Assembly (NCBI GenBank): GCA_019310485.1
Contig: JAFDEF010000008.1
Span: 1 to 64,000 of the forward strand
Direction: 5' to 3'
Length of the DNA: 64,000 bases
Source of the DNA: Deltaproteobacteria bacterium
Lineage (GTDB): Bacteria; Desulfobacterota; DSM-4660; Desulfatiglandales; HGW-15
Below are positions 38,807-47,225 of this stretch, one piece after another (position 1 is the stretch's first letter; each line of letters begins with the position of its first letter). The translations under genes and the position numbers were made by a program. Below the pieces are notes generated by a model. The model was given only the letters and a program-made list of their open reading frames with translations. It made no database searches and was not told where the DNA came from.

Positions 38807-39703
38807 CTACTGATTTATTAGTTTTTTTATCAGGGGGGCTATTTCCTCAGGACTGTCCACAACGTGGGCTCCTGCCTTTGTCAGTGCCTCAATCTTGCCC
38901 TGTGCAGTGCCTTTACCCCTTTCTACGATACTGCTGGCATGGGAAAACCGCATGCCCTCGGGAGCCCAGGCACCTGCAATGAATACCACCAGAGGCTTGG
39001 TGTATTTCCCCTGGGCGACTGCCTCCGCAGCCTCCTCTTCAAGGGTCCCTCCTATTTCACCAAAGACAGCCACGGCCTTGGTTTGCTCGTCCTTTTCAAA
39101 CAGCTCCAGGACTTCTGCCATAGAAAGTCCCAGCACAGGCTCAGTTCCAATGTGAAGAGCCGTACTGATGCCCAGGCCTGCTTCCCTGAGCGCCCACGGT
39201 ACGGTTCCGGACTGCCCTCCGCTCCGGGAAATAACGCCCACAGGCCCTGGCTGAAAAAGTGTCCTTGCCCACTCGGTGTTACCGCCCAGCCACCCCATGG
39301 CAGCTTTACCCGGGCTAATTATTCCCAGGCTTCCGGGTCCCAGGAGTTTTGCCCCGTTTTTAAGGGCATACTGAACCATAGCGATCACATCATGGACAGG
39401 AATACGCTCAACCGGGGAGACAATAAACTTTATTCCTGAATCAATTGCCTCGTATACTGCATTTTTCAAGGCGGGTCCGGGAATAAATGTGACCGTAGCG
39501 TCCACTTCCCCTTTATGTTTAATTGCCTCCTGGACTGTATCGAAGACCGGTATGCCCTGAACTTCCTCCCCTCCGCGTCCTGGCGTTACACCTGCAACCA
39601 CTTTTGTTCCGTAGCCTTTCATAAAGGCTGTGCGCAGAGAGCCTTCTCTTCCTGTCATTCCCTGAACGATTACTTTCGTGTTCTCATCTAAAAGTATTGA
39701 CAT
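38807..39703 (-). CDS. Succinyl-CoA synthetase alpha-like subunit (possible malate-CoA ligase MtkB)
   Basis: The product has 298 residues. The CoA-binding fold begins VIVQGMTGREGSLRTAFM, with PGRGGEEVQGIPVF and the phosphate loop ISRSGGQSGTVPWA. The His that becomes phosphorylated is retained in GMRFSHASSIVERGKGTA. Differences from SucD (SGGQSGT for SGTLTYE) show that it belongs to a side branch. With the beta-like subunit (40012-41265) it forms an ADP- or GDP-linked acyl-CoA ligase. Next to a CitE-type lyase, malate is a plausible substrate; succinate or itaconate are alternatives. Confidence 0.82.
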   Translation of the reverse strand: MSILLDENTKVIVQGMTGREGSLRTAFMKGYGTKVVAGVTPGRGGEEVQGIPVFDTVQEAIKHKGEVDATVTFIPGPALKNAVYEAIDSGIKFIVSPVERIPVHDVIAMVQYALKNGAKLLGPGSLGIISPGKAAMGWLGGNTEWARTLFQPGPVGVISRSGGQSGTVPWALREAGLGISTALHIGTEPVLGLSMAEVLELFEKDEQTKAVAVFGEIGGTLEEEAAEAVAQGKYTKPLVVFIAGAWAPEGMRFSHASSIVERGKGTAQGKIEALTKAGAHVVDSPEEIAPLIKKLINQ

Positions 39704-39714
39704 ATTATCCCCCG

Positions 39715-39999
39715 TTACAGTGTTCCGTACTTCTTCCTGTATTCATCCAAACCCTTGATGGGAACCTCAATCGTTATAGCTGAATTACCCCTGAACCAGC
39801 ATTCATATTCGCAGGCAAGGCACTCCGTACCTCTCCTGGCCAGTTCTTCAGGGCTCAGCTCAACGGCAGGTTTGCCGTCCTTCAATACGAGGATGCCGCG
39901 GTCATAGGTATTACAGGCTTCAACACAGGCATGTGTTTTGCAGCCCTCGCACTTGGCTTCGTCAATGATAATCTTAATTGTTCTTTCAGAAAACTCCAT
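39715..39999 (-). CDS. Small iron-sulfur protein between the ligase subunit genes
   Basis: The product has 94 residues. Seven cysteines form two groups: CEGCKTHACVEAC (C-x2-C-x4-C-x3-C) and CLACEYEC (C-x2-C-x3-C), which could hold one or two [4Fe-4S] clusters. The start ATG at 39999 is chosen because AGGAGG lies 8 bp upstream; a GTG 6 bp earlier is too close to it. The gene is inserted between the SucC-like and SucD-like genes with 12-bp spacing to each side. No such subunit is known to me in succinyl-CoA synthetase. It may be an added redox-sensing or structural subunit. Confidence 0.8.
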   Translation of the reverse strand: MEFSERTIKIIIDEAKCEGCKTHACVEACNTYDRGILVLKDGKPAVELSPEELARRGTECLACEYECWFRGNSAITIEVPIKGLDEYRKKYGTL

Positions 40000-40011
40000 T
40001 AGCACCCCCTC

Positions 40012-41265
40012 CTATTTCCCTTTTTCTGCTCTGTACTCGTCCACAAGCGCCCTTACTCTACCGGCAATAAATTTAGCATCATAAAAGTGTTCCCTGTCAT
40101 AAATCTCCACTCTTGCGGGCATGTCTCCTAAACCCTCTTTCAGAATTTCGTTGGATTCCTTTTCCTTGTTTCCGCAAAGGAGAAGAACCACAGGGAAACC
40201 GGGTCGCTTCGGAAGCTCTTCCCTCAAGGCTTTTACAATACCGTGGGCATGGTGCCATTGCTCCTGGTTGGCCATCAGAAAGCCTGCCAGGAAGTACGCT
40301 TCTATGCCGGGCTGCGACATAATGAGTTTGACAACGCGGTAGACTTTCGATGCGGTTGGATTGCCGCTTGTGTCAGCATAGTCTGCAACTTTAAGGCCAA
40401 CCTGATTGAGTGCGTCCATGCCCAGCATTGCAGCGCCGCCGCCAATTCCGTGGTAGCCCACATATCCGCCCTTTTTCACTTCCTCCGGAGGTGCCATCTG
40501 GGCCACGTAACTCGTACCGCGGAAATCACTCTCTTCAAACGACCAGCCGATGAGGTCAAATTCACTGGGCTCTTTCAAAAACTCGCGGCCTATCTTTATG
40601 CCGAACTCCGGGTGGCGGAAAAGGGCCTGATCGTCCACAGCCATGCGGCAATCAGCTGCTATGACCTTGCCATCCTTGGTAAGAACCAGTGGGTTAATTT
40701 CCAGGGTGCGGCTATCGGTCTTCTGGAACATATCGTAAAGCTTATAGACGACGTCCGCAACCTGCCTCAAAATTTTTCCCTTGACCCCCATGGAAAGTAC
40801 CATGTTCAAAGTGTCGTAAGGCATCAGGCCCTTGATTACGTCCACATTCTTTATCGCTATTTTCTCCTCAGGCACAGACTCAATATCCATGCCTCCCTCA
40901 GTGCTAAACATTAGAACCGGGCCCCTCACGTCCTGGGCGCTGTTTATGATCGCGCCGGCGTAAAATTCCCTTTCAATGTCCAGCTTTTCTTCAACAAGCA
41001 CCTTCTTAACCTCCAACCCCTTGACCTGCATGCCGAGGATCTCCTGGGCAACCCTCTGAGCGTCATCAGGGGTATCGGCAAATTTTACTGCCCCTGATTT
41101 GCCCCTGCCGCCGGCCCACACCTGGGCCTTGACAACAACGGGTTTTCCAATTTTCTCAGCAGCTTTTTTGGTCTCCTCCGGTGATTGCGCTACCTCACCT
41201 TGGGGGCTCGGAATCCCAAATTTCCTAAAGATTTCCTTCCCTTGGTATTCGAAGAACTTAGCCAT
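40012..41265 (-). CDS. Succinyl-CoA synthetase beta-like subunit (possible malate-CoA ligase MtkA)
   Basis: The product has 417 residues, about 30 longer than SucC. The ATP-grasp part is clear: FFEYQGKEIFRKFGIPSPQG, VVVKAQVWAGGRGKSGAVKF, LEINPLVLTKDGKVIAADC. The C-terminal half is diverged: the usual NGAGLAM loop is replaced by GYHGIGGGAAMLGMDALN, and GGGA/DVGG motifs are altered to DYADTSGNPT. This supports an acyl-CoA ligase of changed specificity rather than the TCA-cycle enzyme. It heads the operon that continues with the iron-sulfur protein, alpha-like subunit, CitE and formyl enzyme. Confidence 0.82.
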   Translation of the reverse strand: MAKFFEYQGKEIFRKFGIPSPQGEVAQSPEETKKAAEKIGKPVVVKAQVWAGGRGKSGAVKFADTPDDAQRVAQEILGMQVKGLEVKKVLVEEKLDIEREFYAGAIINSAQDVRGPVLMFSTEGGMDIESVPEEKIAIKNVDVIKGLMPYDTLNMVLSMGVKGKILRQVADVVYKLYDMFQKTDSRTLEINPLVLTKDGKVIAADCRMAVDDQALFRHPEFGIKIGREFLKEPSEFDLIGWSFEESDFRGTSYVAQMAPPEEVKKGGYVGYHGIGGGAAMLGMDALNQVGLKVADYADTSGNPTASKVYRVVKLIMSQPGIEAYFLAGFLMANQEQWHHAHGIVKALREELPKRPGFPVVLLLCGNKEKESNEILKEGLGDMPARVEIYDREHFYDAKFIAGRVRALVDEYRAEKGK

Positions 41266-41308
41266 TTCGCCTCCATGCTAGAAGAAAGTTGTTATTTTCC
41301 CGCAAAAA

Positions 41309-41406
41309 TTAACTACCCTGCCGCAAGCGGACGGGGTATCAATCGGAAATTTTCTTAACGCCCCAAGGGGCGGGGAATTGAACCCTCGTCCTCCTCTGGC
41401 GGATTG
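41309..41406 (+). repeat. Dispersed repeat, copy 2
   Basis: This copy reads AACTACCCTGCCGCAAGCGG, GGGGTATCAATCGGAAA, TTAACGCCCCAAGGGGCGGGG and CCTCCTCTGGCGGATT, in the same orientation as 28480-28596. It lies 44 bp upstream of the SucC-like operon start, between it and the divergent FadR-type gene, so it occupies the leader or promoter region of the ligase operon. Confidence 0.8.
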
Positions 41407-41545
41407 AAACTGGTAAGACCATTTTGGAAATGGCTATCAAAAAGAATAACCCGTGTCAAGGAGTTTTTGTTCGAAACCTTAGATGAAAAAAAGTGGGCAT
41501 TAGGGTGCGAAATAGTATTTGAGAAGATTTCTTTCCCAATTTAAT

Positions 41546-41638
41546 GCCATAAAAACAAACAGTTAGCCATAAAAAGAGAAATAGAAGCTGAGAAGAGAAA
41601 ATTTTTGATTGACAAATGAATCTCGCCGTTGCTAATAA
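41546..41638 (+). promoter_or_regulatory. Promoter of the FadR-type gene with upstream direct repeats
   Basis: GCCATAAAAA occurs at 41546-41555 and 41566-41575, exactly 20 bp apart, on one face of the helix. TTGACA (41609-41614) and TAATAA (41633-41638) follow with 18-bp spacing. The -35 box overlaps the first possible ATG (41616); a start at the ATG at 41646 would put the transcript end almost at the start codon. Confidence 0.45.
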
Positions 41639-42410
41639 AAATATCATGGCGACAGGGGTAAACAACAAAACAGGTGAAAAGGATAAAATAGTCAGGCCAA
41701 TTTTCAAGCCTATTAAGCAGGAAAAGCTCTCGGATAAAATTGCGAATCAGATTAAGTCCCTTATAGCCAGTGGAGAGCTGGGACCAGGTGATCAGCTTCC
41801 TCCTGAAAGAGAGCTTATGAGGCTTCTCAATGTGAGCCGGCCGTCCCTGCGCGAAGCATTGAACTCCCTTGTGTCAATGGGATTCCTGCAGGTTACGCAG
41901 GGGAGCAGGACAGTGGTGAAATCTCTTGCTCATGACACTCTGGGCAGTCCGATCACTCATCTACTGAAAGACAATATGATGGGTACACTTTTTGAACTCA
42001 TAGAGGTAAGGAAAGCGATTGAAGCCTGGAGCGCGTTCCATGCGGCACAGGTGGCCAGCCCTGAAGACATTGCCTCTCTTGAAGCGACACTGCAATTGAT
42101 GCAGGAGGATATGGGGCGTGAAGAATTTGGCCCCCTTGTAAAGGATGATGCCGACTTTCACCTAGGCATATCCGAGGCCACGCACAACAGGGTTCAGACT
42201 CACATCATGTTTACGATATATGACCTCATAAGACAGTCAATCGGCAAGTATTATAAGGACATAGATTATAAGAAAATATACGAGCAACACGTTGAGATAC
42301 TGGAAGCAATCAGGGAAAAGGAGCCTGAAACTGCGAGAGCCAGGATGCTCAGTCATCTCGATTACGTAAAAGTTAGGCTCAAGGAGGTTCTCGGGGTACA
42401 GGAAAATTGA
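41616..42410 (+). CDS. FadR/GntR-family transcriptional regulator
   Basis: The product has up to 264 residues. The GntR winged helix covers about residues 30-100 (QLPPERELMRLLNVSRPSLREALNSL). The FCD ligand domain follows, with metal-type residues in DDADFHLGISEATHN and a later His (MLSHLDYV). FCD-type regulators usually sense small organic acids. An alternative start at 41646 is favoured by the promoter position. It lies directly upstream of the OadGAB-type genes and divergent from the SucCD-like operon, so it may control both. Confidence 0.88.
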   Translation: MNLAVANKNIMATGVNNKTGEKDKIVRPIFKPIKQEKLSDKIANQIKSLIASGELGPGDQLPPERELMRLLNVSRPSLREALNSLVSMGFLQVTQGSRTVVKSLAHDTLGSPITHLLKDNMMGTLFELIEVRKAIEAWSAFHAAQVASPEDIASLEATLQLMQEDMGREEFGPLVKDDADFHLGISEATHNRVQTHIMFTIYDLIRQSIGKYYKDIDYKKIYEQHVEILEAIREKEPETARARMLSHLDYVKVRLKEVLGVQEN

Positions 42411-42491
42411 GTGTGAGTTAGAACTCCATGCTTGACAGGAGAGGGAGGAAGTGTTTTTTATCACTCGATGTGGTGATTGAAGGAGGGTGCT

Positions 42492-42698
42492 GTGGAGCAT
42501 AATAGTCTTTTTGCAATATGCGGATCAGCATTTCTGGCTGTCTTTGTACTGCTGGCAGTGCTTTCTGCTGTAATGAAGCTTATAATTTATATTTTTCCGG
42601 AAAAGGCCGAAACCGATGCGGCTGTAATAGCTGCCGTTGCCTCTACAATAAGCAGAGTTTTTCCTGGGACAAAGATAACAAAAATAGAGAGAGTGTAA
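42492..42698 (+). CDS. oadG: OadG-like gamma subunit of a sodium-pump decarboxylase
   Basis: The product has 68 residues: one transmembrane helix (SAFLAVFVLLAVLSAVMKLI), then a hydrophilic tail (DAAVIAAVASTISRVFPGTK), the usual layout of the small gamma subunit that stabilises the complex. GTG at 42492 is chosen because AAGGAGG lies 5 bp upstream. It ends 1 bp before the alpha-subunit ATG, so the two are coupled. Confidence 0.78.
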   Translation: MEHNSLFAICGSAFLAVFVLLAVLSAVMKLIIYIFPEKAETDAAVIAAVASTISRVFPGTKITKIERV

Positions 42699-42699
42699 A

Positions 42700-44550
42700 A
42701 TGACTGCTATAAAAAACACGAAGAAGATAAGGGTCATGTTGACTACTTTCCGTGACGGTTTGCAAAGTTCTTTTGGGGGAAGGGTGAGGCTCAATGACTT
42801 CCTCCCTGCCATGAGGGTCGCTGCCGATGAGATAGGCGTACGACACTTTGAATTTGGTGGGGGAGCAAGGTACCAGGCCCCGCTTTTCTACCTGGGTGAG
42901 AATCCTTTTGATACGATGAAAAAAATACGGGAGGCAGTGGGTCCTGATGCGGACTTGCAGATACTGACCCGGTCGGTCTCAGGTGTTACCCTCACCGCTC
43001 AAAGGCTGGAGACCCTGAATTTGCAGGCAAAGCTAATGAAAGAGAGCGGTACGACATGGGACAGGAATTTCGATTACATGAACGACGTGGATAATCTCAT
43101 TAAGACAGGTCGGCCTATTGTAGATGCGGGCATGCATCACCAGATCAGCATTGCCATGATGGGATTGCCTTTCCATTCGGAGAGAGTTCATACGGCAGAG
43201 TTTTATATTAACATTGGGAAACGACTGCTTGAGAGCGATGTCAGGATCGATAGCCTTTGTCTCAAAGATGCAAGCGGAACCTGCGATCCCAAGACCATCC
43301 ATGATACCGCTGTTGAGCTGAAAAAGATAATGCCCCCTGAAATGCCCCTTTGGCTTCATACTCACGACACGGCCAGCATGGCAGTATCGTGTTACATGGC
43401 AGGCATCGAAGGAGGTGTGGACGGGATTGACCTTTCCGTGAGACCAATGGCAAGCGGCACAGTCCAGCCGGATGTGCGCTCAATGGCGCATGCCCTTAAA
43501 GGCTCGGGTTATTCGCTTGATATTGATCACACAAAGGTCCACAGGATAGAGGAAATATTAAATGAGACAATGAAAGACTATGACTTTAACCCTATTACCA
43601 CCAGCGCGGATGCCCGCGTCATAGCTTTTCCGATGCCTGGTGGTGCGATCGGCCCCAATGTTCAGATGATGGTGAAGGCGGGCCTGATTGACAGGTACAG
43701 TGACATTCTTGCCGAGTTCCCGGTGGTTGTGGAAGCAGGTGGCGCGTGGACGAGTGTTACCCCGGGCAGCCAGCAGTACTGGTTGCAAGCATTCAACAAT
43801 ATTCTTTATGGCCGGTGGGAGAAAATAGACCAAGGCTATGGAAGGGCTGTGCTCGGCTACTTTGGCAAGACACCTCTTCCTCCTGATCCAGAGGTGGTGA
43901 AAAAGGCATCCGAGCAACTGGGCCTCGAAAAGTTTGAAGGCGATCCTCTTGAGGCGGCTCCTGACAAGATCCCTGAAGCCAGAAAGGCGCTGGAGGAGAG
44001 AAACCTGCCCGTTACCGACGAAAATATCTTTATGGTGGTAAGTGCAATGGTGCCGGGCAAGAAGATGGACATTAACGAGGGGATTTTGCTCCTCACAGGA
44101 AAGCCAAAAATTAGCCTGCCTTTGAAGAAGAAAGAAGAAGTTCCGAAACCGCAGGCACCCTCACCTGCTCCGGCGGCTCCGGCTATTTCCGGGCCTGTCA
44201 CTTCCAGGTGCACGGTGGTTGAAAACGGTAAGGCTCGCACCTTTATCGTGACAGTTGAACCAGAAGTTGCCGCAGGAGCCGATCAGGCACCGGCTCCATC
44301 GGCAGTTTCAACCACGCAGCAAGGCTCGGAGGGAACGCCGGTCTTTTCAAAATTTCCTGGCGCAGTAGAGGTTGTGAATATCATGGTCAGGGTGGGTGAC
44401 AGGGTGAGCAAGGGACAGGCTGTTGCAATGGTTGAGGCGATGAAGGCGAACCACGAAATTAAGGCGCCGTGTGATGGTACGGTAACGAAAATAAACGTTA
44501 ACGTTGGTGATGAAGTAGATTCCTCGGTTCCCATTATGATAATAGCGTGA
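42700..44550 (+). CDS. Biotin-dependent decarboxylase alpha subunit (OadA-like, diverged active site)
   Basis: The product has 616 residues. Residues 1-300 are a carboxyltransferase TIM barrel: MLTTFRDGLQSSF (Arg18, Asp19 metal ligand, Gln22 kept), LCLKDASG (carbamylated-Lys region) and LWLHTHDTA (metal His pair). A PYC_OADA region, a Pro/Ala-rich linker (about 480-510) and a biotinyl domain follow, with the biotin lysine Lys582 in VEAMKANHEI, where the common AMKM Met is Ala. The usual GHQS reads GLQS, and GGATFD reads GGGARYQ, replacing the substrate-pocket Asp by Gln. The partner subunits are OadG- and OadB-like. It should decarboxylate an oxo- or acyl-acid onto biotin; oxaloacetate is only one candidate. 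Confidence 0.85.
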   Translation: MTAIKNTKKIRVMLTTFRDGLQSSFGGRVRLNDFLPAMRVAADEIGVRHFEFGGGARYQAPLFYLGENPFDTMKKIREAVGPDADLQILTRSVSGVTLTAQRLETLNLQAKLMKESGTTWDRNFDYMNDVDNLIKTGRPIVDAGMHHQISIAMMGLPFHSERVHTAEFYINIGKRLLESDVRIDSLCLKDASGTCDPKTIHDTAVELKKIMPPEMPLWLHTHDTASMAVSCYMAGIEGGVDGIDLSVRPMASGTVQPDVRSMAHALKGSGYSLDIDHTKVHRIEEILNETMKDYDFNPITTSADARVIAFPMPGGAIGPNVQMMVKAGLIDRYSDILAEFPVVVEAGGAWTSVTPGSQQYWLQAFNNILYGRWEKIDQGYGRAVLGYFGKTPLPPDPEVVKKASEQLGLEKFEGDPLEAAPDKIPEARKALEERNLPVTDENIFMVVSAMVPGKKMDINEGILLLTGKPKISLPLKKKEEVPKPQAPSPAPAAPAISGPVTSRCTVVENGKARTFIVTVEPEVAAGADQAPAPSAVSTTQQGSEGTPVFSKFPGAVEVVNIMVRVGDRVSKGQAVAMVEAMKANHEIKAPCDGTVTKINVNVGDEVDSSVPIMIIA

Positions 44551-44563
44551 GAAGGAGTTTGGG

Positions 44564-45685
44564 TTGAGTAGCTTCCTTCAGCTTTTGGCACACTCTGGTT
44601 TCGCCAACCTCACGTGGGGCAACTGGGTGATGTATGCGGTCGGCGGGACACTCATCTACCTCGCAATAACCAGGGAGTACGAGCCGCTTCTTCTCATCCC
44701 AATTGGATTCGGCACCATCCTGGCCAATCTTCCGCTTGCCCAGATGGGCTCCTACGGTGAAGGCATCATTGCCATTATTTACAATAGCGGCATAAAGACA
44801 GAGCTTCTGCCGCCCATAATCTTCCTTGGAGTTGGTGTTCTAACTGATTTCAGGCCGTTACTTCAAAGGCCTCTTACATTTCTTCTCGGAGCGGCGGCAC
44901 AGTTGGGCATTTTTGTTGCAGCCATGGGGGCGGCATACCTTTTCGGGTTTACGTTCAAAGAAGCGGCTTCGATAGGGATCATCGGGGGTGCCGACGGTCC
45001 AACATCCATCTTTATTACAAGCCAGCTTGCCCCGCACCTGCTGGGACCCGTGGCTGTTGCCGCTTACAGTTACATGTCCCTGGTCCCAATTATTCAGCCG
45101 CCCATTCTGCGGCTCCTTACCTCCAAAAGGGAAAGAGCCATAGACATGCCCCTTGAAAGACAGGTATCACAAACTGCGGTGATACTTTTTCCGATTGTGA
45201 CAGGCATTATCGCATCTTTGGGCATTCCTTCGAGCGCGCCGCTCATTGGTATGCTTATGTTCGGCAACCTTATCAGGGAGTGTGGGGTGACAGAGAGGCT
45301 GCGAAAAACTGCGGGAAGCGCTCTTATTGACATAGTGACCATTTTCCTGGGGATAGCCGTTGGCGCCACCATGGATAGCGCCCATTTCTTGAATGTAAAG
45401 ACTTTGATGATTCTGATCCTGGGAGCATTTGCGTTTGCCTTCAGCACTGCGGGAGGGATTCTTTTTGCCAAGATCCTGAACCTTTTCCTGAAAAAGAAGA
45501 TAAATCCCTGCATTGGTGCAGCAGGGGTTTCCGCTGTTCCCATGTCGGCAAGGGTTGTTCAAAACTTCGTATCAGAGAGCACGGATGGAGAAGTGAACCC
45601 GGTGATGGCTGCAATGGGCCCCAATGTTGCGGGGGTAATAGGGTCGGCAGTGGCCGCCGGCATCTTCTTGGCCCTGCTGGGCTAA
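44564..45685 (+). CDS. oadB: Sodium-translocating decarboxylase beta subunit (OadB-like)
   Basis: The product has 373 residues and about nine membrane helices. It decarboxylates carboxybiotin and pumps Na+. The key regions are intact: GIIGGADGPTSIFIT (Na+-site Asp), a polar loop before SLVPIIQPP, and NPCIGAAGVSAVPMSARVVQ. The TTG start at 44564 is supported by GAAGGAG seven bases upstream. It follows the alpha gene by 13 bp. Confidence 0.92.
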   Translation: MSSFLQLLAHSGFANLTWGNWVMYAVGGTLIYLAITREYEPLLLIPIGFGTILANLPLAQMGSYGEGIIAIIYNSGIKTELLPPIIFLGVGVLTDFRPLLQRPLTFLLGAAAQLGIFVAAMGAAYLFGFTFKEAASIGIIGGADGPTSIFITSQLAPHLLGPVAVAAYSYMSLVPIIQPPILRLLTSKRERAIDMPLERQVSQTAVILFPIVTGIIASLGIPSSAPLIGMLMFGNLIRECGVTERLRKTAGSALIDIVTIFLGIAVGATMDSAHFLNVKTLMILILGAFAFAFSTAGGILFAKILNLFLKKKINPCIGAAGVSAVPMSARVVQNFVSESTDGEVNPVMAAMGPNVAGVIGSAVAAGIFLALLG

Positions 45686-45863
45686 AACACCACGTTTTAG
45701 ACCTGCTTAGACTTGTTAAGTAGTTGACGGGGCTGGTAATTTGCTGTAAGAGAGATTTATCGTCGAGAAATTGGGGAAGAAGGGAGGTGAGATATTTTTG
45801 GTGTTTTTTGGGTGGTTTGCTTGTTAATTGTTAACCATTGACTGGCACATAGGGAGGTTGGTT

Positions 45864-47159
45864 ATGAAAAAGCTATCAATAATTGCGATTCTGGTGATTT
45901 TTTGTGCAGTTTTTGGCTTTGCAAAAGTCAATACTGCCAACGCTGTTCAACCTATCCGACTGGGTCTTCTTTTGCCTTACACGGGCGCGTGGGCCTGGGT
46001 CGGTGCAGGTGCTGATCCTGGGGCAGAGCTTGCAGTGCAGGAAATTAACGCTGATCCGGCGCTGTGGCCTATTCACAGGCCGATCAAGTTGTACAAAGAA
46101 GACACTGAAACAAAATCCGCTCCGGCAATTGCAGGAGCCAGAAAACTTTACGATGTTGACAAGGTCTGCGGAATTGTAGGCCCGACCTCTGCAACAGTAC
46201 GTTCGATAATCCCGCTTACAAAGGAAGCGGGAGCATTGGAGATTTCTCCTACGGCAGGTACCACGAAACTAGACGTTATAGGAGGAGGGATCAATGGAGA
46301 GTACATTTTCCGGACAGTTTCCTCAGACGTGGTTATGACTGCGGGCATGGTCTGGTGGGCCATGAACAAGTTGCCCTTCAAGCCTACGAAGGCCGCCACT
46401 TTTACAGCAGATACCGAAGGATCCAGAAGTATCAAGGGCGGTGTTGTTGATGCATGCAAGGTTGTGGGCCTTCCGCTGGTAACCCAGATAGAATTCGCGT
46501 TGAACCAGCCCTCTTACCGTGCCGAGCTCAAGGAGCTTTTCAAGAAAGGCCCGCAGGTTATCTTCTGGGAAGCCAACCCCGCGACGGACGCAACAATCTT
46601 CAAGCAGTGGTACCAGATGGGATATGACGGCCAGTGGATTGGATCGGACTTTGCAAACAGGACAAGTGCAAAGGGAAGCCTTCCCGCCAGTGAGGGGGTC
46701 ATTGGCGTTAACCCGGGTGTCCTCGTAAACGAGAGGACCAATGCCTGGGTGGAAAGGCTGAATAAGATTAGCGGTAAAAAGGGAGCAACACCTTTTTCTG
46801 CAAACGCATACGACGCCGTTATTCTATTCGCCCTTTCCATTGAAAAGGCGGGGAGTGACAGCAGGACGGCTATCAGGGATGCCCTTCGATCAGTCGCGCA
46901 GCCCCCTGGCGTAAAAGTTTACACCTATGCAGAAGGCATAAAGGCGCTCCGTGCAGGCAAGGATATCAATTACGAGGGTATTGCCGGCACCCAGGATTTC
47001 AACAAGTACGGAGACCCGATCACGTACCTGAAAGCTGAGGTGATGACAACAAAAGATCCCTCAGGAATGAAGCGTATTGGGACTGTTTTGCCAGAGCAAA
47101 TCAAGGACATCATAGACGGAGTTTTGGCTATTCGTGCCAAAAGGGCGAAGGCTCAATAG
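45864..47159 (+). CDS. Second Liv-type ABC substrate-binding protein
   Basis: The product has 431 residues with a signal peptide (MKKLSIIAILVIFCAVFGFA, cleavage near ANAVQ). The mature fold shows RLGLLLPYTGAWAW, LAVQEINADP, CGIVGPTSATVRSI and FSANAYDAVILFALSIEKAG. The ATG at 45864 is used because GGAGG lies 6 bp before it. It differs strongly from the first binding protein, so the two importers probably take up different acids. Lying behind the decarboxylase genes, it may import a substrate related to that pathway. Confidence 0.9.
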   Translation: MKKLSIIAILVIFCAVFGFAKVNTANAVQPIRLGLLLPYTGAWAWVGAGADPGAELAVQEINADPALWPIHRPIKLYKEDTETKSAPAIAGARKLYDVDKVCGIVGPTSATVRSIIPLTKEAGALEISPTAGTTKLDVIGGGINGEYIFRTVSSDVVMTAGMVWWAMNKLPFKPTKAATFTADTEGSRSIKGGVVDACKVVGLPLVTQIEFALNQPSYRAELKELFKKGPQVIFWEANPATDATIFKQWYQMGYDGQWIGSDFANRTSAKGSLPASEGVIGVNPGVLVNERTNAWVERLNKISGKKGATPFSANAYDAVILFALSIEKAGSDSRTAIRDALRSVAQPPGVKVYTYAEGIKALRAGKDINYEGIAGTQDFNKYGDPITYLKAEVMTTKDPSGMKRIGTVLPEQIKDIIDGVLAIRAKRAKAQ

Positions 47160-47170
47160 ACTTTAATGAA

Positions 47171-47195
47171 CCGGGGGCGGAAAACCCGCCCCCGG
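47171..47195 (+). promoter_or_regulatory. Perfect 10-bp hairpin between binding-protein and permease genes
   Basis: CCGGGGGCGG (47171-47180) pairs perfectly with CCGCCCCCGG (47186-47195) around a 5-nt loop. It lies 11 bp after the binding-protein stop. Without a T-run it should stabilise the 3' end of the binding-protein message or partly attenuate the rest of the operon. The counterpart in the first Liv operon is at 20441-20479. Confidence 0.7.
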
Positions 47196-47225
47196 CATAG
47201 TTCTCAAGACGGGGTTTACTTTGCT

